Positions 58,900-64,000 of a stretch of 64,000 nucleotides of DNA are shown here, in pieces. Each line of letters begins with the position of its first letter. Position 1 is the first letter of the stretch. The notes under the pieces are model-generated. The model searched no databases. It saw nothing but the letters and a program-made list of their open reading frames with translations, and was not told the DNA's origin. The DNA is from Azolla caroliniana (Eukaryota; Polypodiophyta): assembly GCA_043228905.1 (NCBI GenBank), contig JBHGNT010000013.1, positions 13,454,001-13,518,000 of the forward strand, read 5' to 3'. Made by a program: the position numbers and the translations under genes.

Positions 58900-59320
58900 A
58901 TATTACGTTCTATGCAAGTTTGGACCATAGGAAATATTGGACAAAGAGGTTGGAGATATTGGTGCAAAGACCCTAAACTCCAATGTAAGGTTACAAGCTA
59001 AAATGTGTCATCTATTCCTTCTTCTCTACCCCTTAGGATGCTAAACACATGTCTACTTCAATGATGGTGGGTGAGAAACCATTCCCCCATATTGCATATC
59101 TTATCTGAGCTAGTTAATCCTTGGTTGGTAGTCCTTCCACCATCCATGTGGCATCCACTTCCTCACACATATAATACCTTAAGTTCATTGTATCCAAAGT
59201 GTCCCTCATATTCACTCTCATGAGCTCTACTTCCTCATTGTAGAATGCAAATTTGGCATCAAAATACTCATCGTCATGTCCCCATTCCCCTTTATATCCT
59301 TCCAAAGTGGTGGGAAACCG
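58900..59320 (-). pseudogene. polyphenol oxidase pseudogene fragment
   Basis: The minus strand encodes EYFDAKFAFYNEEVELMRV, DTLDTMNLRYYMCEEVD and WMVEGLPTKD, closely matching residues ~343-390 of the intact PPO upstream in the window. After a stop near 59114 it continues with degraded C-terminal PPO sequence interrupted by further stops. Both copper sites are absent. It lies about 2.4 kb from the intact gene on the same strand, so it looks like a decayed tandem duplicate. Confidence 0.85.
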
Positions 59321-59523
59321 GTCCCTCCTGATAGGATCGGATGGATCGGGAAGGTATCCGGTGTGAACCAGAAGTAGGGACATGTTAGTAAACATGTTCT
59401 AATGCGCCCGTTGAGGCCATATTTGTAAATAGCCCTAAAGTTATATAAGTATAAATATAACTAGGGCAATATGAAGTTGGTGCGGTTGTAAGTTAGAACT
59501 TTATTTTGAGTCGTTACCATTGT

Positions 59524-59600
<77 letters not shown>
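59524..59600. repeat. (AC)n(GA)n compound microsatellite
   Basis: About seven AC units then about thirty GA units without interruption. Confidence 0.95.
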
Positions 59601-59604
<4 letters not shown>

Positions 59605-59656
59605 ATTATCGTCTTCGGAGGTCAAATATGACCTATGAGATCAAAAATATTACATT

Positions 59657-60395
59657 TCACGTGATACGTGTGAAAGTGAGTAGTGACTCTCGATGTTCAA
59701 GAACTTTACCAATGAATGTTGTAATTGAGAGTGCACATTGTGGTTTTGAGAGGAATTCATGCAAGGATTGGGCTCGATCGAAGAGATGTGGAAAGCATGG
59801 TCGAATATGATCAAAGGCAGAGCATTGTATCAAAGTGTGATACTCAGACTTGCGAACTTGTTTAGGGAAAAGTGTGGATAGCCAACCACTCTCATCACTT
59901 GTGCCCCAACGCCTTGCCTCACATCGCAATGCATGTGAGCTAAGTCGCATGGACGCAATGGTTCGAATTGCAGATAACGGTATGGGCTCTAACATGTATT
60001 GACGTGTGCAATTTCCCCGTTTTGCAAAGAATATGGTTTTGTATTTAGGTGCAACATGTGTAGTATAATGTGTGAAGCGTGAGCCTCCACATTTGTCCCA
60101 TGTCATGATACATTGACATTGCAAAAAGGCCTCATTTATAGAGGAATCTAATGATGCATCATGAAGCAAATGTCTTGCATCCCATCTACAAAACCATTTT
60201 TCTATATCTTGCATCCAACCGGAACACAAAATTTAACTTTTATGCGACTTTTGGATATTTTTGCTTGCTTCCCACACAATTCTAGGAAGTCGATGTGAGG
60301 GACTTTTTTGAACCTTAAGCATGTATTCAACAACCCTTTCCATGGCCACGATCTCAATGGGAAGCGATCCCGTCTCAAGGAAGAGGATGTCATGA
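59657..60395 (-). pseudogene. LINE-like non-LTR retrotransposon C-terminal fragment
   Basis: The minus strand gives about 245 codons in one frame, broken only by a TAA near 60230. Readable motifs are ETGSLPIEIVAMERVVEYM, SHRLPRIVWEASK, RLSSHALRCEARRWG and ESEYHTLIQC-like (here KSEYHTLIQCSAFDHI). The spacing of Cys/His in this last part resembles the zinc-finger end of plant LINE reverse transcriptases. No RT catalytic core is present here. Assignment is by recalled resemblance; a different repeat protein is possible. Confidence 0.55.
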
Positions 60396-60462
60396 TATGG
60401 CAAGACTCGAACCCATGACCTTATGTTATATGGGTCGAGCTCTTGAGCATTATACCATCTAT
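60396..60462 (-). repeat. tRNA-like (SINE head) segment
   Basis: The minus strand reads AGATGGTATAATGCTCAAGA and then GGGTTCGAGTCTTGCC, an A-box-like and B-box arrangement. It sits between the LINE relic and the gypsy LTR. Confidence 0.45.
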
Positions 60463-60830
60463 TGTAATACATAGGATATTATTTTCATTTAAGTTTTATT
60501 ATAGGAAATTAATGTATATTCTAGATTTCTCTGGAACATTCTAGAAGCTTCAGGATTACTCCTGAGAACACTATAAAAGAAGGCACTAGGCATTATGTTG
60601 AACCAAATTGGTTCAACGCCAATCTTAAGCCTCTTAGCCACTTTGTACTTATCCTTCACATAATATATTAGTTGTTATCATCATCTCTCTCTCTCTCTCA
60701 TCCTCACTATCTCTCTCTCCTCTTCTCTCTTTCCCTCTCGGGAATCTTACGTAGTCCCGTCCTCTTAGTACTAATAGTACTTCTCTTCTTTAGTACTAAT
60801 TTTGTCTTTGCTTTAGTACTATTCCTGACA
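60463..60830 (+). repeat. probable 5' LTR of Ty3/gypsy element
   Basis: Begins TGTAATACATAGG and ends CTATTCCTGACA. It carries a TATA box, ACTATAAAAG (60570-60579), and a CT-rich leader. The second LTR is outside the window, so the left border is provisional. The right border is supported by the adjacent primer-binding site. Confidence 0.6.
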
Positions 60831-60832
60831 GT

Positions 60833-60844
60833 TTGAACCAATTT
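60833..60844 (+). other. putative self-primed primer-binding site
   Basis: TTGAACCAATTT, two bases after the LTR end, is exactly complementary to AAATTGGTTCAA at 60605-60616. That segment begins about 33 bp after the TATA box, where the RNA 5' end is expected. No tRNA-type TGG PBS was seen. Confidence 0.55.
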
Positions 60845-60898
60845 TTCCTCAAGCCTACTTGTCGTTCTCCCTCATCCTCCTACCCTTTTCCCTATACT

Positions 60899-61633
60899 AT
60901 GGCTACTGTTAGCGCCCAAGAATATCAATCCGTTTTCTCCGAGCTACAGTGCCTAAAAGAAAAATTTGTTGCCTTGGAACAAGAAAACCAACGGCTTATA
61001 GGGGATCTGCAACAAATCGCTCTAGAAAAACAACAAACGCAGCAACAACATGGGGAGTTAGCGTTACGGGTACAACAACTCGAAGCAACATTGCAACAAC
61101 AAGGATCGAGTCCCCAAGGATTTCATAAAGAGCTGAAGATTGGACTTCCGGTGAAATTTGATGGAACGCGATCGCAATTCCGGGGATTCCTTAATCAGGT
61201 ACGATTAGTCATCCAAATGCATCCTTCCCAATACCCCACTGATGCATCCCGAGTCAGCCTAATAGCGTTGCTTAGCGGCTCAGCCTTAGCATGGTTCACG
61301 CCGATTCTAGAAAAACAATCGCCCTTGCTTAATAACTTTGAAGATTTTATTAGTGAGTTTAAAGCCTGCTTTGGAGACACCAACAACATCAGGACGACGA
61401 TCAACAAGATCCGACGATTGCGTCAAGGAGATCGTCCAGCCTCTACCTACATGGAGGATTTCCGTCTACTTGCTTTAGATATCCCCTGGGATGATCAAGC
61501 GCTAATGGAGCAGTTTTGCTACGGCCTGCGAAACGATGTCAAAGATCTACTTCTAACATTCCCCAAAGAACCAAAGTCTCTTACGGAGGCAATTAGTCGA
61601 GCGGTCCGATGCGACAACCACCTTTTCGAATGA
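60899..61633 (+). CDS. gypsy Gag (capsid part)
   Basis: From ATG 60899, 244 codons. The first ~70 residues are a coiled coil rich in Gln. Residues ~85-235 form a Retrotrans_gag domain with FRGFLNQVRLVIQMHP, LLSGSALAWFTPILE and DDQALMEQFCYGLRNDVKDL. It ends at a TGA (61631), after which knuckle-containing sequence continues in a different short frame. The TGA may be a disabling mutation, or less likely a programmed stop. It would form the capsid. Confidence 0.8.
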   Translation: MATVSAQEYQSVFSELQCLKEKFVALEQENQRLIGDLQQIALEKQQTQQQHGELALRVQQLEATLQQQGSSPQGFHKELKIGLPVKFDGTRSQFRGFLNQVRLVIQMHPSQYPTDASRVSLIALLSGSALAWFTPILEKQSPLLNNFEDFISEFKACFGDTNNIRTTINKIRRLRQGDRPASTYMEDFRLLALDIPWDDQALMEQFCYGLRNDVKDLLLTFPKEPKSLTEAISRAVRCDNHLFE

Positions 61634-61636
61634 CAT

Positions 61637-62334
61637 TTGGAACGTCAATTACAGATACCATGCTCTAGGCCGGAGCTCACTTACGCCTCTGTCGTGGCTA
61701 AACCATTTGCACGAGACATACCTCAAGCAATGGAGACCGATACCATGCGTCGACGTGGCCTGTTATCGGAAGAAGAAAAGCAACGACGATGTGCAAATAG
61801 ATTATGTCTTTATTGTGGTGGACCAGGGCATATCACAATTAATTGTCCCCATAGGCCAAGAAGACAGGTAAATCAAATCGTAGCCTGTACTAAACCCGAG
61901 TCAATTCTTCCCTTAGGAGTGTTTGATAGTATTAATAGTACTAATAGAGTGTTTGTATTAATAGTAATAATAGCCCAAGTATCTCAAACAAATTTGAAAT
62001 CCTTAGTCAATTAGATGAAGAGTTAAATGATTGAGTCCAGCCAAAATAAGAGCCGTTTGGTTGGACAACCCTAGATATGTACAACCCATTAGTGGTTCCA
62101 TTCCGTCTAAGCAAGTTAGCAATGTGTTCCTAGCCCAAGTCATGGTTAGTACTAACACTTCTAGATTCCGGAGCTAATTCCTGTTTCATGGATCGAAATT
62201 TTGCCCAAGCTTCTCAGATATCCTTAAAAAAACTTCCTTGCCCCGCATCTGTAGTAGTCATTGATGGTCGTCCCATTGCTTCCGAGAATATTGTAGAAGA
62301 GTCAGAACCCATTTGAGTTGTCCTAGGTAGTTTT
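61637..62334 (+). pseudogene. gypsy nucleocapsid and protease remnant
   Basis: The start of this segment reads RLCLYCGGPGHITINC, a CX2CX4HX4C knuckle. The frame closes at 62014. Around 62160-62230 a protease-like LDSGANSCFMD motif is readable in another frame, followed by a stop near 62313. The region is therefore broken. Confidence 0.7.
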
Positions 62335-63558
62335 GTGTGTGTAGTAGCATTTAATATAATTAGTAGTCCAGAGCATCCCATTGTCCTGGGATTACCTTGG
62401 TTTGAATTACATAATCCAGACATAGATTGGAGAACAAGAGAAGTTCGACATCGACAACCCCAAGAATCTACTCATCAAGTTTCAACCATTTCACTACCTC
62501 AATTACATGAAGAAGGACACAAGGAGGTAATGTTCCTATTTGCAATATCAGTACATCCTTCCAACCCTATTAAAGAGGAATCCTTAGTACAACTTCTGGC
62601 AAAATATCATCCTTATGCCGATGTATTTGACAAGGTAAAAGCCGGTACTCTTCCTCATCATCGTCCCTATGATTGTCCCATCGATCTACAACCGGGAGCA
62701 GAGCCACCATGGGGACCAATTTACAACTTGTCCCCCACCGAGTTAGAAGTCCTTCAAGCCTACATAGAGGAGAACTTGGCAAGCGGGTTTATTCGTCATT
62801 CGAAATCTCCGGCCGGTGCACCCATCTTCTTTGTCAAGAAGAAAGATGGCTCACTTCGTCTCGTCGTTGATTACCGCGGCTTAAATAAAGTCACCATCTG
62901 GAATAGGTATGCACTTCCTCTTATATGAAGTCTTTTAGAGCGAGTTAATGGTTCCAAGTTTTTTACAAAAATCGATCTACGAGGAGCGTATAACCTCGTG
63001 CGGATCCGACCAGGAGATGAATGGAAGACCGCCTTTCGCACGCGGTATGGGCATTTCGAATATACTGTTATGCCGTTCGGTCTAACCAATGCACCCGCAG
63101 TCTTCCAACACATGGCAAATGATATATTTAGAGACCTCTTGGATATCTGTTTGATCATCTATTTGGATGATATCTTGATTTATTCGAGGACCCAGGAAGA
63201 GCACGATTCTCATGTACTATTAGTACTAAAACGACTCCGCGAGAATGGTCTTTATGCCAAGCTAGAAAAATGTAGCTTTGACTGCAAGCAAGTGGAATTT
63301 CTAGGCTACGTCATCTCCTCAAAGGGCATCTCCATGGACCCAGCTAAAGTCCAAACTGTGCTAGAGTGGCAAATTCCACGGTCGGTACGAGATGTACAAT
63401 GTTTTCTAGGTTTTGCTAACTTCTATCGCAAGTTTATACAGGATTACTCGAAGATTATTTTACCTCTCACACAACTTACGAAGAAGGGACTTGAACATTT
63501 CTTTGGTCCCATGAAGCGGACATGGCTTTTCGGCATCTTAAGAAAGCCTTTATGTTAG
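62335..63558 (+). pseudogene. gypsy reverse transcriptase, one stop and one frameshift
   Basis: The frame from 62335 starts in the protease tail ([15 protein letters not shown]). It passes the RT finger ([17 protein letters not shown]) and VVDYRGLNK, and ends at a TGA at 62926. RT continues in the same frame with [31 protein letters not shown] and the catalytic YLDDILIYS, then the thumb/connection ([26 protein letters not shown]). A frameshift near 63520 moves the reading to the RNase H frame. Confidence 0.9.
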
Positions 63559-64000
63559 CTCCTATTCTAGCACATGGGGATACAAAGAAACCATTCATCA
63601 TGGAGGCTGACACATCGGATTTTGCCCTCGGTAGCATCCTTTCTCAACAAGGAGATAAAGAAGAGTTACATCCTAAGGCTTTCCATTCGCGCAAATTCGA
63701 TGCCGTGGAAATCAACTACGAAATACATGACAAGGAGTTATTAGCCATTGTGGATTCCTTTGTGCAATGGCGACATTTCTTAGAGGGCTCTCCACATCAG
63801 GTCATCGTCTTTCGTGATCACAAAAACCTAATGCTCGGGTGCTAAATCGACGGCCAGCTCAGTGGGCTCAATTCCTCACGCGTTTCGACTTCAAAATCAC
63901 ATATCGACCGGGGAAGCATCAATGAAAAGCAGATGCGCTATCATGACATTCATATCTTACACCTCGTCTTGGTGATCCAACGTTTGATAATCAAAAGCAA
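63522..64000 (+). pseudogene. gypsy RNase H and linker, partial
   Basis: [15 protein letters not shown], then MEADTSDFALGSILSQQ and YEIHDKELLAIVDSFVQWR are the gypsy RNase H domain. The frame ends at 63845 after VFRDHKNL. In another frame the tail continues ([24 protein letters not shown]) with stops near 63925 and 63945. It runs past the window end; integrase should follow outside. Confidence 0.85.

Larger units (their letters stand above)
60463..64000 (+). mobile_element. Ty3/gypsy chromovirus-like retrotransposon, 5' part
   Basis: LTR, Gag, zinc knuckle, protease, RT and RNase H follow in gypsy order and run off the right edge. The RT block ([33 protein letters not shown]) resembles Tf1/sushi-type chromoviruses of fungi and vertebrates more than the usual angiosperm lineages, from memory. 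Several stops and one frameshift show this copy is inactive. Confidence 0.85.

Noticed and set aside
60833-60898. Extension of gypsy Gag upstream of ATG 60899
   Set aside because: It would need a TTG start and overlaps the putative primer-binding site; ATG 60899 is preferred.
1-64000. Organelle-derived DNA or rRNA
   Set aside because: No chloroplast, mitochondrial or rRNA sequence was recognised; the single tRNA is of nuclear type.

Overview
This is a stretch of nuclear DNA from a land plant. It is AT-rich, has spliced genes with GT..AG introns, a cytosolic tRNA-Thr, plant-type gene families and abundant LTR retrotransposons. No organellar or bacterial DNA was recognised. Several weak clues point away from typical flowering plants: a polyphenol oxidase that starts with a secretory signal rather than a chloroplast transit peptide, a Tf1/sushi-like chromovirus, and unusual LINE and DUF4283-like fragments. 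A fern or lycophyte is one reading, at low confidence.

Layout. 1-6.4 kb: a minus-strand RING-H2 ubiquitin ligase gene (four coding exons, 746 aa predicted), with a degenerate ~120-bp repeat array in its upstream region. 6.5-13.9 kb: intergenic DNA with a Copia gag relic, a frameshifted DUF4283-like relic, 210-231-bp tandem repeats and a coiled-coil pseudogene. 13.97-23.03 kb: a 523-bp-period tandem array split by a deleted Copia element (14678-21118, TSD GTATA). That element was itself split by a 3.5-kb non-autonomous gag-only LTR element (15667-19167, TSD ACGC). 23.5 kb: a hAT-type MITE with an 8-bp TSD. 25.7-32.0 kb: a decayed plus-strand Copia element containing a related solo LTR. 32.2-33.2 kb: three tandem-repeat families upstream of a single-exon PPR gene (33371-36298).

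38.6-50.0 kb: a minus-strand eight-exon gene for a giant coiled-coil protein (2945 aa predicted) with a C-terminal membrane anchor, of the TNO1/At4g31570 type. It converges on the PPR gene. 53.6 kb: tRNA-Thr(AGU) followed by a 173-bp tandem duplication. 54.9-56.5 kb: an intronless polyphenol oxidase gene, minus strand. A decayed second copy lies at 58.9-59.4 kb, just beyond an array of SINE-like units (58.1-58.8 kb). 59.6-60.5 kb: a LINE-like C-terminal pseudogene. 60.46 kb to the end: the 5' LTR, gag and most of pol of a Ty3/gypsy element whose primer-binding site is complementary to its own predicted RNA 5' end.

The four intact protein genes are unrelated housekeeping-type genes: ubiquitin ligation, organelle RNA processing, endomembrane tethering and phenolic oxidation. 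No operon-like pathway or gene cluster was found. The most unusual biology is in the mobile elements: the self-priming gypsy, the gag-only nested element with conserved LTR hairpins and Pol III-like boxes, and the SINE-like array.
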